Of a DNA stretch of 34,568 nt, positions 24,474 to 32,264 are shown piece by piece (position 1 is the stretch's first letter; every line of letters begins with the position of its first letter). The notes beneath the pieces are model-generated. The model was not told the DNA's origin. It did not search any database and worked only from the letters and a program-made list of their open reading frames with translations. The translations under genes were made by a program, and so were the position numbers. Source of the DNA: DASPWV01 sp046727855 (GTDB taxonomy: Bacteria > Acidobacteriota > Vicinamibacteria > Vicinamibacterales > UBA2999); contig JBKPDL010000004.1 in the NCBI GenBank assembly GCA_046727855.1, forward strand, positions 1-34,568, read 5' to 3'.

Positions 24474-25550
24474 ATGTCATCCATGACTTCGCTCACAGGC
24501 ACGGCTATGGCGATCGCGCCGGCGACCGCAGGCCCGCTCGAAGAAACCATCACGCTTCGCCAGGTGAAGACGCTCATCAAGTGCATGGCCGATCAGCAGA
24601 GTTTCCTGCTGCTCTCGCCACCCGGTGTCGGCAAGTCAGAGATGGTCTACCAGGCAGCGGCAGAGGCGGGGCTTCCATGTCGATCGTTGCTTGGCACGCA
24701 GATCGCGCCTGAAGACGTCAGCGGCATCCCGCGAATCGTCGGCGAGCGTTCGGTGTTTTGTCCGCCGCGTGTCCTCCTGCCGGAAAGCCCCGAGCCGTTC
24801 TGCCTGTTCCTTGACGAGCTGCCCGCATGCGCACCCGATGTGCAAAAGGCGTTTTACTCGCTCCTGCTCGAGCGGCGGTTGGGTGAGCATGCGCTGCCAG
24901 CCGGGACTTGGGTGGTCGCGGCCGGCAATCGCGTGCAGGACCGCGCGTTGGTGCGCTCGCTGAGCTCGGCACTGATCAATCGCGTAAGCATCCTGAACGT
25001 GCGCGTCGACGTGCAGGAATGGCTCGATTGGGCCACGGCCAACGGAGTACGCGCCGATGTGCTGAACTTCATTTCCTACATGCCGGACGCCCTGATGCGT
25101 CCGGTGCCGGCCGAGCCGCAGCCGTTCTCGACGCCGCGCGCCTGGACGCTCCTTTCGCGAGGTATCGATCTGGGGGAGGCCGCTGGAATTCTCACGCGCG
25201 AACTGCGGCGTGCGCTCGCATTCGGCCGCGTGTCAGCCGAAGACGCCGCGGTGTACTGCGCGCTGGCCGAAGAGTCGATCCAACGGATGCAGCCGCTCAC
25301 GCACTACATCGAACACCCGTCGAGCCTGCCCGCGGGGGAGGCTGCCCGTTGGTTCATCCTGAACTGCATCCGGCAGCACGTGCGTGACGCCAGACTTCGA
25401 GGCGTGACGCCCGACACGGTCAATCGATTCCTGAGCAGCCTGTCGCCCGAGCACCAGTTGACGCTGATTGCGGATCTCGTCGATCACTGGAGCGAGCTTG
25501 GCGCGGATCCCGCCATGCTGGCGCTGCTCAAGCAGGTGACCAGACTGTGA
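24474..25550 (+). CDS. MoxR-type AAA+ ATPase
   Basis: AAA+ ATPase of 358 residues, first gene of a compact operon. Walker A is at residues 51-55 (PPGVGKS), Walker B at 111-115 (LFLDE), sensor 1 at VVAAGNR (147-153), and the likely arginine finger in RSLSSALINR (161-170). The MoxR group usually works with a von Willebrand factor A (VWA) partner to remodel or activate client proteins in the cytoplasm, and such a protein is encoded immediately downstream with a 4-bp overlap. The C-terminal part (residues about 220-358) is the lid and a helical extension. A second ATG nine nt inside (24483) is an alternative start. Nucleotide-binding residues appear intact. Confidence 0.9.
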   Translation: MSSMTSLTGTAMAIAPATAGPLEETITLRQVKTLIKCMADQQSFLLLSPPGVGKSEMVYQAAAEAGLPCRSLLGTQIAPEDVSGIPRIVGERSVFCPPRVLLPESPEPFCLFLDELPACAPDVQKAFYSLLLERRLGEHALPAGTWVVAAGNRVQDRALVRSLSSALINRVSILNVRVDVQEWLDWATANGVRADVLNFISYMPDALMRPVPAEPQPFSTPRAWTLLSRGIDLGEAAGILTRELRRALAFGRVSAEDAAVYCALAEESIQRMQPLTHYIEHPSSLPAGEAARWFILNCIRQHVRDARLRGVTPDTVNRFLSSLSPEHQLTLIADLVDHWSELGADPAMLALLKQVTRL

Positions 25551-26836
25551 CGCCGGTCTCCGATCCTGCGACATCTCCACCCGGCGCCGATCGCCACCAA
25601 CTGGAGCGCATCAAACGCGCGCTCAGGCTGCTCGCTGTCCCGCTTCCTTATCTGTCAGGGCTTGCGGCAGCGGTGCGCGTGACGCTCGACCACCGCGTAC
25701 CGACAATGGGCGTGTTCGCCTCAGGGCGTCTGGTCGCGAACCCTCGCTTCGCGGAGAAGCTCAGAGAAAACGAACTGATCTTTGTCCTCGCGCACGAGTT
25801 GTTGCACCTCGCGCTTCGCACTCACGACCGCGCACGTGGCAGCCACCATCTGGAATTCAACTACGCGCACGATTACATCATCAACGACATCCTGCGCATT
25901 GAACTTGGCGTGCCGAACATCCCGGCAGGCGGACTCGACATGCCGGGCGCGAGCAAGCGGTCGGCCGAGGAAATCGTTCTGGAGATGCGCCGCAACGCTC
26001 CGATCATGCCGTCGAAGACCGCAGTGTTCGACGGACGAGAAACGACGATCGGCCGCCTGTTTGGCCCGCGCGGCCGCGGCCAGCCGACTGAAGGCGGCGA
26101 AGAGACCGCAGCCGGCGACGTGCTCGGGGCGCAACGCGAAAAGGAACTGTTCCCTGATGACGTTGCCGCCCAGGGCGAGGAAACGGAGGCGATCAAAGAG
26201 GCGGCGTCCGCAGGCCTCGCGCTCGCCCGTGCGGTCGGCGCGCTCAAGGGTCTCAGAGGCGACGACCCCGGAGCCGCGTCTCAGGTGGTCACGGCTCTGC
26301 GCGGCCTCTATCGCACGCCATGGGAAGTCGTGCTGCAACGCTGGCTGGAATCGGTGGCGCCGGGCGAGCGCACGTTCGTTCGACCGTCGCGGCGTGGCGC
26401 GGACCGATCGGACCTCGTGCTACCAGGTCGGCGGCGAGAGGGGTGGATGTTGAATGTCATCATCGACACCAGCGGATCGATGGCCGAGGAGATTCCGCGC
26501 GCGCTCGGCGCGATTGCCGATTTCTGCGAGTCGGTGGCAGTAGACCAAATCCGCCTGCTCCAATGCGATGTGACCGTCACGAGCGACGAGGCGATGTCGC
26601 CCACCGAACTCGCGGAATACCGGGTGACGGGCTATGGTGGAAGCGACTTGACGCCGGCCATGGAGCTGCTCGCAGCTGACCCCGAGGTGAGAGCGGCGGC
26701 GATCATTACAGATGGCGAGATCCAATTCCCGGCAGACCCGATGCCCTACGCGGTGCTGTGGGTTTTACCGCCGGCACGATCGGCAGCATTTCATCCCAGC
26801 TACGGCCGCATCGTCGTCATGGATGCTCAGTCGTAG
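25547..26836 (+). CDS. DUF2201-type metallopeptidase-like protein with VWA domain
   Basis: Protein of 429 residues whose GTG start overlaps the MoxR stop (GTGA), a sign of translational coupling. The N-terminal DUF2201-like part has a zinc-peptidase motif HELLH at residues 83-87 inside LIFVLAHELLHLALRTHDR, followed by NYAHDYIINDILRI (105-118). A charged linker follows. The C-terminal VWA-like domain has the metal-site motif DTSGS at 307-311 and a later TDGEI. Known partners of MoxR ATPases include such VWA proteins. Whether the HELLH site cuts protein is not proven for this family. There is no signal peptide, so it is likely cytoplasmic. Confidence 0.9.
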   Translation: MTPVSDPATSPPGADRHQLERIKRALRLLAVPLPYLSGLAAAVRVTLDHRVPTMGVFASGRLVANPRFAEKLRENELIFVLAHELLHLALRTHDRARGSHHLEFNYAHDYIINDILRIELGVPNIPAGGLDMPGASKRSAEEIVLEMRRNAPIMPSKTAVFDGRETTIGRLFGPRGRGQPTEGGEETAAGDVLGAQREKELFPDDVAAQGEETEAIKEAASAGLALARAVGALKGLRGDDPGAASQVVTALRGLYRTPWEVVLQRWLESVAPGERTFVRPSRRGADRSDLVLPGRRREGWMLNVIIDTSGSMAEEIPRALGAIADFCESVAVDQIRLLQCDVTVTSDEAMSPTELAEYRVTGYGGSDLTPAMELLAADPEVRAAAIITDGEIQFPADPMPYAVLWVLPPARSAAFHPSYGRIVVMDAQS

Positions 26837-26845
26837 GAACGTGCC

Positions 26846-27232
26846 ATGAAAGTCATTCAAGAGCTCGTCGCTCACTTCGAGCGCCAGAACAAACTATCGC
26901 GTGAAGAGATCAAGGCGCTGCTCGATCAAGGCTTTCTCGCTTCCGATGCGCCGACGCGGATTCAGGATCTGTGTGAAACGCCCGGCGTCACCTACTACTT
27001 TCGTGTCACCGGCGCCGTCGACGGGTCGGTGTGGGGCACGGACATCTACACCGGCGACTCCGCGCTCGCGGTGGCCGCGGTGCATGCAGGCGCGGTGAAG
27101 GCCGGCGAAACAACCGTGGTGCGCGTGACGGTGATGCCGCCGCTGGCTCAGTACCAGGGCTCCGTCCGTAACGGCGTGACCAGCCACGACTACGGCCGCT
27201 ACGGCACCGCGTATCGCGTCGACCGCGTGTAG
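26846..27232 (+). CDS. LCCL-domain protein
   Basis: Small protein of 128 residues that starts 9 bp after the DUF2201 gene, with GGAACG upstream of the ATG. Residues about 1-45 are predicted helical and charged (LVAHFERQNKLSREEIKALL). Residues about 49-128 match an LCCL domain: TYYFRVTGAVDGSVWGTDIY, then TGDSALAVAAVHAGAVKAGE and YQGSVRNGVTSHDYGRYG. The characteristic cysteines of eukaryotic LCCL domains are absent, as in many bacterial versions. No signal peptide is seen, so unlike eukaryotic ones it is probably cytoplasmic. Its tight linkage to the MoxR and DUF2201 genes suggests it is a target or adaptor of that pair. Confidence 0.85.
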   Translation: MKVIQELVAHFERQNKLSREEIKALLDQGFLASDAPTRIQDLCETPGVTYYFRVTGAVDGSVWGTDIYTGDSALAVAAVHAGAVKAGETTVVRVTVMPPLAQYQGSVRNGVTSHDYGRYGTAYRVDRV

Positions 27233-27250
27233 CCGCGCTATCATCTGCCG

Positions 27251-28219
27251 ATGCGTATCCTCGTCATCGGCGGAACCCTGTTCATCGGCCGCGAAATCGT
27301 CGAACGTCTCGCCCAGCGCGGACATGACGTTACGGTGCTTCACCGACGCGATCATCACGACCTCGGCAGCAGGATCCACAACCTGCAGGCAGATCGCGCC
27401 GATTCAACCGTCATGGCTCGACTCCTGCGCGAGCACCGCTACGACGTCGTTTTCGATACCGCTTACGACTGGCAAAATGCGACAACCGCGAGTCACGTCG
27501 AACACGCCGCTCGCAGCGCCGGTGCGCTGCATCGCTATGTGTTCATGTCGAGCATCGCCGCGTACGGGCCGGGCGTGAATCATCGTGAGAGCAATCCGCT
27601 AGTACCCGATGACTACCCCAATCCCTATGCACAGCACAAGGCGTCCAGTGAACGCGCGCTCTTTCGCATGCACGCGGACTCTGGTTTTCCGGTCACGACC
27701 TTCCGGCCGCCGTTCGTGCACGGTCCGCGGCAACCGTTCGATCGCGAGCAGTTCTTCTGGGATCGCCTGCGTGACGGCCGCAGCATCATGCTGCCCGACG
27801 GCGGCGATGCGCCGATGCAATGGGTGTTCGTGTCCGATCTTGCGGAAGCGTGTATTCGCGCGATCGAGGTGCCCGAGGCAGCCGGCCAGGCCTTCAACAT
27901 CGCGCATGTGGAGCGTCTGACACAGCGCACGTTTGTCGAGGCGCTGGCGCGAGTCGCCGGCGTGGCGCCCACGTTCGTGTCGATGCCGCGGAGGACGATC
28001 CACGAGGCCGGCGGGCACCCGTTCACGGGCAACCTGTACTTCGGCGAGTTCCTCGATATCCCTACGCACACGTCTGTCATCGAAAAGGCGCCGAAGGTGT
28101 TGGCCGTCACACCGACGAGTCTCGAGTCCGCGCTGCGATCGAGTTTTGCGTGGTACGAGGCGCAACCACGTCGTCGCGTCGATTACGCGTTCGAGGATCG
28201 CTTGTTGGCCAGCGCTTGA
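27251..28219 (+). CDS. NAD-dependent epimerase/dehydratase (extended SDR)
   Basis: Extended SDR enzyme of 322 residues. The nucleotide-binding motif GGTLFIG is at residues 7-13, FMSSIAAYG (98-106) contains the catalytic Ser region, and YAQHK (126-130) is the Tyr/Lys pair. RPPFVHGPRQ and WVFVSDLAEACIRAIE are typical downstream motifs. These proteins epimerise or dehydrate nucleotide-linked sugars or related substrates using NAD in the cytoplasm. It begins 18 bp after the LCCL gene in the same direction, so it may be part of that operon, though it lacks a strong ribosome-binding site and may be an independent passenger. The exact substrate cannot be assigned. Confidence 0.9.
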   Translation: MRILVIGGTLFIGREIVERLAQRGHDVTVLHRRDHHDLGSRIHNLQADRADSTVMARLLREHRYDVVFDTAYDWQNATTASHVEHAARSAGALHRYVFMSSIAAYGPGVNHRESNPLVPDDYPNPYAQHKASSERALFRMHADSGFPVTTFRPPFVHGPRQPFDREQFFWDRLRDGRSIMLPDGGDAPMQWVFVSDLAEACIRAIEVPEAAGQAFNIAHVERLTQRTFVEALARVAGVAPTFVSMPRRTIHEAGGHPFTGNLYFGEFLDIPTHTSVIEKAPKVLAVTPTSLESALRSSFAWYEAQPRRRVDYAFEDRLLASA

Positions 28220-28297
28220 TGGAGAGAGTGATGTATCACGAGCGAACCGGGTGGCGCGCGACGGATCGGCGCCACCCCGCTCCCGACCAGGGCTGGC

Positions 28298-28537
28298 TCA
28301 GCGGAACTCCATGAACGCATCGACCTTGAGCCTGTCGCCGACCATACCGCCGCCGACATGGCAGAACGGCGTATCAGCGGTCGATCGGTTTTCCGCTCGA
28401 ATCTGGATCTCGACCCCGTTTGGTCCGCCTGGTCCCTGAGCGGACGCCTGAGACGCCGCCAAGCCGACGAAAATCGTGCTGACCGCCGCGAACCGTACGA
28501 GCCGCGTGATTTCTCTCACGACGTAGCTGCTGATCAT
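28298..28537 (-). CDS. Small secreted protein
   Basis: Protein of 79 residues from the ATG at 28537. The first 35 residues form a signal peptide (REITRLVRFAAVSTIFVGLA, then SQASAQ). The mature part is about 43 residues, begins GPGGPNGVEIQIRAENR and contains one cysteine (PFCHVGGG). No family was recognised. It diverges from the beta-lactamase-like gene at 28626, with about 88 bp between the starts that must hold both promoters. It is convergent with the epimerase gene that ends at 28219. The short length and lack of a strong ribosome-binding site limit confidence, but the signal peptide is convincing. Confidence 0.6.
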   Translation of the reverse strand: MISSYVVREITRLVRFAAVSTIFVGLAASQASAQGPGGPNGVEIQIRAENRSTADTPFCHVGGGMVGDRLKVDAFMEFR

Positions 28538-28625
28538 GACTACGACGTTCGGGCTGGTTTCTAACACATCAATTAAGCCGCGGCAACACATTCCGCCGCA
28601 CTTACAAAAACTGTGTGCGGCTACG

Positions 28626-29627
28626 ATGGCGCCAATGAAAGATCTCGCGCCGTCGATCGCACTGTGCGCGATTGCGGTGGCGGTCCTGCACGGCGATTCG
28701 CAACAGGATCCGGCATCGGCACGCGCTGCGGCCGCTGCGCTGCCGCGCCTGCACAGTCTGGTCGTGAGCCGCGGAGGCCGGATCACGCTCGAATACTACG
28801 CGCCGGGTCACGGTCCTTCCCGCCTCGCCAACATCAAGTCGGCATCGAAGAGCGTCATCGCAACGCTTGTCGGGATCGCAATCGATGTCAAGCTGATCCC
28901 GAGCGTGAAAGAACCGATCGTTCGCTGGTTCCCCGAGTTGCGCAAGGATCCGGACAAACGGAAGCAGACGATCACGATCGAGGATCTCCTGACAATGCGA
29001 TCGGGGCTCGCATCGACCAGTGGCGGACAGTATGGACGTTGGGTATCGAGCGCGAATTGGGTGCGCTACGCGTTGAATCAACCGATGGTGAACGATCCCG
29101 GGAGTTCGATGGAATACAGCACCGGCACGTCGCACATCCTCTCTGCGATTCTCACCAAAGCGTCGGGCAAGAGTACGCACCAATTCGCGACCGAGGTGCT
29201 GGCGAAGCCGCTTGGCATCACACTCGCGCGCTGGACGCGCGATCCGCAAGGGATCTACTTCGGTGGCAACGAGATGTTGATGACGCCGCGCCAGATGATT
29301 GCGTTTGGCGAGCTGTACTTGAATCGCGGCCGTGCGGGTGAACAGCAAGTCGTGCCCGCTGCATGGGTCGAAAGTTCCTGCACGCCGCGCACACGCTCGC
29401 GATGGGACTCGGATCGAGAGTACGGGTACGGCTGGTGGAGCCAGCAGTTTGGCGCACACCGCGCGTGCTTCGCGTGGGGGTTTGGCGGGCAATACATCTT
29501 TGTCTTCCGCGATCTCGATGTCGTGGTTGCGGTCATGTCGTCTACGACGGTGAGCGACGAACGGCGAGGTTACAGACGGCAGTTGTTCAATCTGCTCGAG
29601 CAGCACGTCCTGCCGCCGGAACGCTGA
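28626..29627 (+). CDS. Beta-lactamase-like serine hydrolase (class C fold)
   Basis: Serine hydrolase of 333 residues from the ATG at 28626, which starts a hydrophobic segment (APSIALCAIAVAVLHG) that could be a signal peptide. The active-site SxxK is S72-A-S-K75 in IKSASKSVIAT. The second motif is Y164-S-T (SMEYSTGTSH), where many class C enzymes have YxN, and the C-terminal WGFGGQY takes the place of the KTG motif. These are typical of the large group of penicillin-binding-like esterases and peptidases rather than true beta-lactamases, so antibiotic resistance should not be assumed. It likely acts in the periplasm on a peptide, ester or amide substrate. Confidence 0.88.
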   Translation: MAPMKDLAPSIALCAIAVAVLHGDSQQDPASARAAAAALPRLHSLVVSRGGRITLEYYAPGHGPSRLANIKSASKSVIATLVGIAIDVKLIPSVKEPIVRWFPELRKDPDKRKQTITIEDLLTMRSGLASTSGGQYGRWVSSANWVRYALNQPMVNDPGSSMEYSTGTSHILSAILTKASGKSTHQFATEVLAKPLGITLARWTRDPQGIYFGGNEMLMTPRQMIAFGELYLNRGRAGEQQVVPAAWVESSCTPRTRSRWDSDREYGYGWWSQQFGAHRACFAWGFGGQYIFVFRDLDVVVAVMSSTTVSDERRGYRRQLFNLLEQHVLPPER

Positions 29628-29944
29628 TGAAGTCGCAAGCGACGCAGCGTGTGGTCAACTAATAGTGTTCACGCGGGTTTCTGAGCTTCGCTTCTACTTT
29701 GCCGTGCTGGCGCGGGATTCTATCGCGTCAAGCAAGTATGTAGGTGCGACAGAACGGCGGCGCACTGATTGCCACGCCGCCGTTGCAGCATTCGAGTGAT
29801 CGGCCTTTCGTAGCGCGGACCTTCAGGTCCGCGATCGCCTGACTCTCGTCTCCACGCCCATTTGGCGTGGTAGGCTCGTCGCGTAATTCGTCAAAACGCG
29901 AACTGACCTGAAGATCGGTCGACTCTCGAGCAGAGGAAGGCGTC
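29628..29944. other. Intergenic gap with a REP-like repeat
   Basis: No gene is supported in these 317 bp. The stretch contains the REP-like palindrome at 29810-29833 and the leader of the porin gene, including AGAGGAAGG about 10 nt before its ATG. No consensus promoter was recognised. Confidence 0.5.
29810..29833 (+). repeat. REP-like palindrome (GTAGCGCGGA type), copy B
   Basis: GTAGCGCGGACCTTCAGG and onward forms a stem GCGGACCT/AGGTCCGC around TC. It matches copy A (6626-6648, opposite strand) apart from one stem base pair that is swapped C:G for G:C, keeping the hairpin. It lies about 110 bp upstream of the porin gene. Confidence 0.75.
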
Positions 29945-31357
29945 ATGGCCACCATTCGACGACTGCGCTCCCTTTTTTTCGCTGCGGTCTCCCTGTTCAC
30001 ACTGGCTCACGCCGCCGCGGCGCAAGTGACGAGCGACGATGTCAGACGCGAACTGGCAAGTTTGCGCGCCGAGATTCAGGAGCTTCGCGATGAGCTACGG
30101 GCGTTGCGAGAGGAGCGCGGGCTTCACACGCCTGCAATCAGCGTGCGGCAGGCAACGCTTGAAATAGAGACTGCGTTGCCGCCGGTGCAGGCTGTTCAGC
30201 CGGCCGGCGCGCAACCCTCGTTGGAGCTCCTGCAGACACAGGTCGCCGAATTGGCGCAGGTGAAAGTGGAATCGACGTCGCGAATGCCGGTGAAGATTTT
30301 CGGGACGATTCACACGAATGTGTTCGCGAATTCAGGAACGCCGAACTGGCTGGACATTCCGAACATCGTCAATCTTCCGCCCGCGGACGCCCACGAGGGC
30401 ACGTTCAGTGCCACGCTCCGGCAGACACGACTGGGTCTTACCGTGGAAGGGCCGACGCTCGGTTCCGCGCGGACCAACGGGACCTTCGCCATGGATTTCT
30501 TTGGCGGCATTCCGGGCTTTGCAACTGGACAGGTGATGGGACTACCGCGACTGCTCGTGGCGTTCGGACGTATCGAAACCGATCGAACCGCACTCGAGGT
30601 CGGGCAGGATCACATGATTCTGGCGCCCAACGATCCGACGTCGCTTGCGGCGTTTGCCTTTCCCGCGCTGTTCCGATCCGGCAACCTGTACTTGCGCACA
30701 CCGCAGGTTCGAGTCGAGCGCGCGTTCGGGGCAAACCTTCGCGTTATGGGCGGCATTGTCGCGCCGATTGCCGGTGATGTTCCCGGTGAAGACTATCGCT
30801 TCGTTCCTCCCGCACTGAGCGGCGAGCGGTCGCAACGTCCTGGAGTTCAGGCTCGCGTGGCGTTCGTCAACGCCGAAGCGGACGCGATGCGACGCGTGGC
30901 GCTCGGACTTGCGGGCCATTACGGCTGGGAGTTCAAGACACAGTTTTTCGACAGAGGAGAGACCGTCAACAGTTCCGCCGTCGCGCTCGATTTCGCCGTT
31001 CGACGAGACTTCATCGGAGCCGCCGGTGAAATCTTTGCCGGCGAAAATATCGACGCCTTTGGCGGAGCAACCGGCATCGATACTGTGAGGACTGCGGGAG
31101 GCTGGGCCGAGCTTCAGCTGTTTCCATCACAACGCGTCACGCTTGCCGGCGGCGCGGGCTTGGACCGGTTGCGCGGACCGCAACCGCCCACGGTGTTTCG
31201 CCGGCGTAACCGCAGCGCCTACGGGAGCGCTATCTTCTCGCTGACGCCAGAGGTTCAAGCGTCGTTCGAGTATCGCTGGCTCGCGACATTGCCCAGCGTC
31301 GGTGGCCTGGAGCGGCACAATCACCATTTCGATTGGACACTGGCCTATAAGTTCTAA
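29945..31357 (+). CDS. DcaP-like outer-membrane porin
   Basis: Outer-membrane protein of 470 residues. The signal peptide (residues 1-26) ends in AAAAQ. An N-terminal coiled coil follows (about 30-58: heptad-like ASLRAEIQELRDELRALREE), then a linker and a beta barrel from about residue 115 (MPVKIFGTIHTNVFANSG, RQTRLGLTVEGPTLG, GTFAMDFFGGIPG, RTALEVGQDHMI). It ends in FDWTLAYKF with the terminal Phe of barrel proteins. The coiled coil plus barrel is the layout of trimeric DcaP-type porins, which let dicarboxylates or other small anions cross. The substrate is unknown. The cupredoxin gene starts 4 bp after its stop, so the two are almost certainly co-transcribed. Confidence 0.82.
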   Translation: MATIRRLRSLFFAAVSLFTLAHAAAAQVTSDDVRRELASLRAEIQELRDELRALREERGLHTPAISVRQATLEIETALPPVQAVQPAGAQPSLELLQTQVAELAQVKVESTSRMPVKIFGTIHTNVFANSGTPNWLDIPNIVNLPPADAHEGTFSATLRQTRLGLTVEGPTLGSARTNGTFAMDFFGGIPGFATGQVMGLPRLLVAFGRIETDRTALEVGQDHMILAPNDPTSLAAFAFPALFRSGNLYLRTPQVRVERAFGANLRVMGGIVAPIAGDVPGEDYRFVPPALSGERSQRPGVQARVAFVNAEADAMRRVALGLAGHYGWEFKTQFFDRGETVNSSAVALDFAVRRDFIGAAGEIFAGENIDAFGGATGIDTVRTAGGWAELQLFPSQRVTLAGGAGLDRLRGPQPPTVFRRRNRSAYGSAIFSLTPEVQASFEYRWLATLPSVGGLERHNHHFDWTLAYKF

Positions 31358-31361
31358 CGCG

Positions 31362-32033
31362 ATGGCTTCGCGAAGACCGCCGTCTCTGGTCGTACTGGGT
31401 GCACTGCTTGTGATGGTGACGCCCCTTGCCTCACGCGCGGGCGCTGTGTCCGGCGTCGTCCGCACCCTGGTTCGGCCCGGCACCATCGGCGCAACCGTGG
31501 TGGTGTATGCCGAACCCATTGGTGTGCCGGCGCCGCGTCAGCCAGGACGGTTCACGCTTCGACAGAAGAACAAAACGTTTGTGCCGCGCGTGTTGGGCGT
31601 ACCGACCGGATCATCCGTCGAGTTTCCAAACGACGACCTGATCTTTCACAACGTCTTCTCGTTGTCGGGCCCTCAACCGTTCGACCTGGGGTTGTACCGC
31701 AGCGGCGAGTCGCCGACGCGCACGTTCAGCCAACCAGGAACGTACCGTGTGTTCTGCAATATCCACCCTCAGATGTCGGCGCTGATTGTGGTCGTTCCGA
31801 CTCCGCACGTGGCGCTGACCGATCGAGACGGTCGATACGTCCTCGATCTTCCGGCCGGCCGCTACCGGTTGACCGCATCGTCCGAGCGGGCCACGCCTGT
31901 ATCCGCCGAACTGATCGCCGATGCCGGTGCCAGCGTTGCGCCGGAGTTGACGCTCGATGAATCCAAGTGGGTTGCCGTCCAACACAAAAACAAGTTCGGG
32001 AAGGACTATCCGAAGGCCGCCTACAAGCAGTAG
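31362..32033 (+). CDS. Secreted cupredoxin (plastocyanin/azurin-like)
   Basis: Exported blue-copper-type protein of 223 residues. The ATG at 31362, 4 bp after the porin stop, begins a signal peptide (SLVVLGALLVMVTPLASRAGA). The cupredoxin domain covers about residues 28-145. Type 1 copper ligands are all visible: His96 in FPNDDLIFHNVFS, then Cys132, His135 and Met138 in VFCNIHPQM. The rest (about 146-215) is an additional carboxypeptidase-regulatory-like or Ig-like beta domain (DRDGRYVLDLPAGRYRLTA). It likely carries electrons or copper in the periplasm. An in-frame start 20 codons upstream would overlap the porin and is less likely. Confidence 0.9.
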   Translation: MASRRPPSLVVLGALLVMVTPLASRAGAVSGVVRTLVRPGTIGATVVVYAEPIGVPAPRQPGRFTLRQKNKTFVPRVLGVPTGSSVEFPNDDLIFHNVFSLSGPQPFDLGLYRSGESPTRTFSQPGTYRVFCNIHPQMSALIVVVPTPHVALTDRDGRYVLDLPAGRYRLTASSERATPVSAELIADAGASVAPELTLDESKWVAVQHKNKFGKDYPKAAYKQ

Positions 32034-32047
32034 CCATGACCGTCCCC

Positions 32048-32145
32048 AGGTCGACGGTCCGCAGTCAGTTCAAAGTTCAAAGTTCAAAGTTCAAAGTTCA
32101 AAGTTCAAAGTTCAAAGTTACTTCTTAAAGAGCGTGTAACAAACC
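32048..32145 (+). repeat. Left arm of a ~63-bp inverted repeat, with (GTTCAAA)7 array
   Basis: AGGTCGACGGTCC, a CAGTCA stretch, seven perfect GTTCAAA units (32068-32116), then GTTACTTCTTAAAGAG and TGTAACAAACC. The arm at 34039-34101 matches in inverted orientation but has only two GTTCAAA units; subtracting the five extra units makes both arms 63 bp. The array is a simple tandem repeat that has expanded in one arm only. Confidence 0.88.
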
Positions 32146-32264
32146 TCCGTAACATCAGTCGATTCCGAAGCGCACCATAGACTGTCCAGGCACTTCGCTA
32201 GCGCGATAAAATTCGGCGTTCGCGCCGCATTCACTTTGCGAGCCCGCTGGAACCGGAGGTCATC

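Noticed and set aside
28626..29627. Beta-lactamase resistance gene
   Set aside because: It has SxxK but YST instead of YxN and no KTG; more like the broad esterase/peptidase group of the fold.
32068..32116. CRISPR array
   Set aside because: The units are contiguous 7-mers with no spacers and no cas genes nearby.
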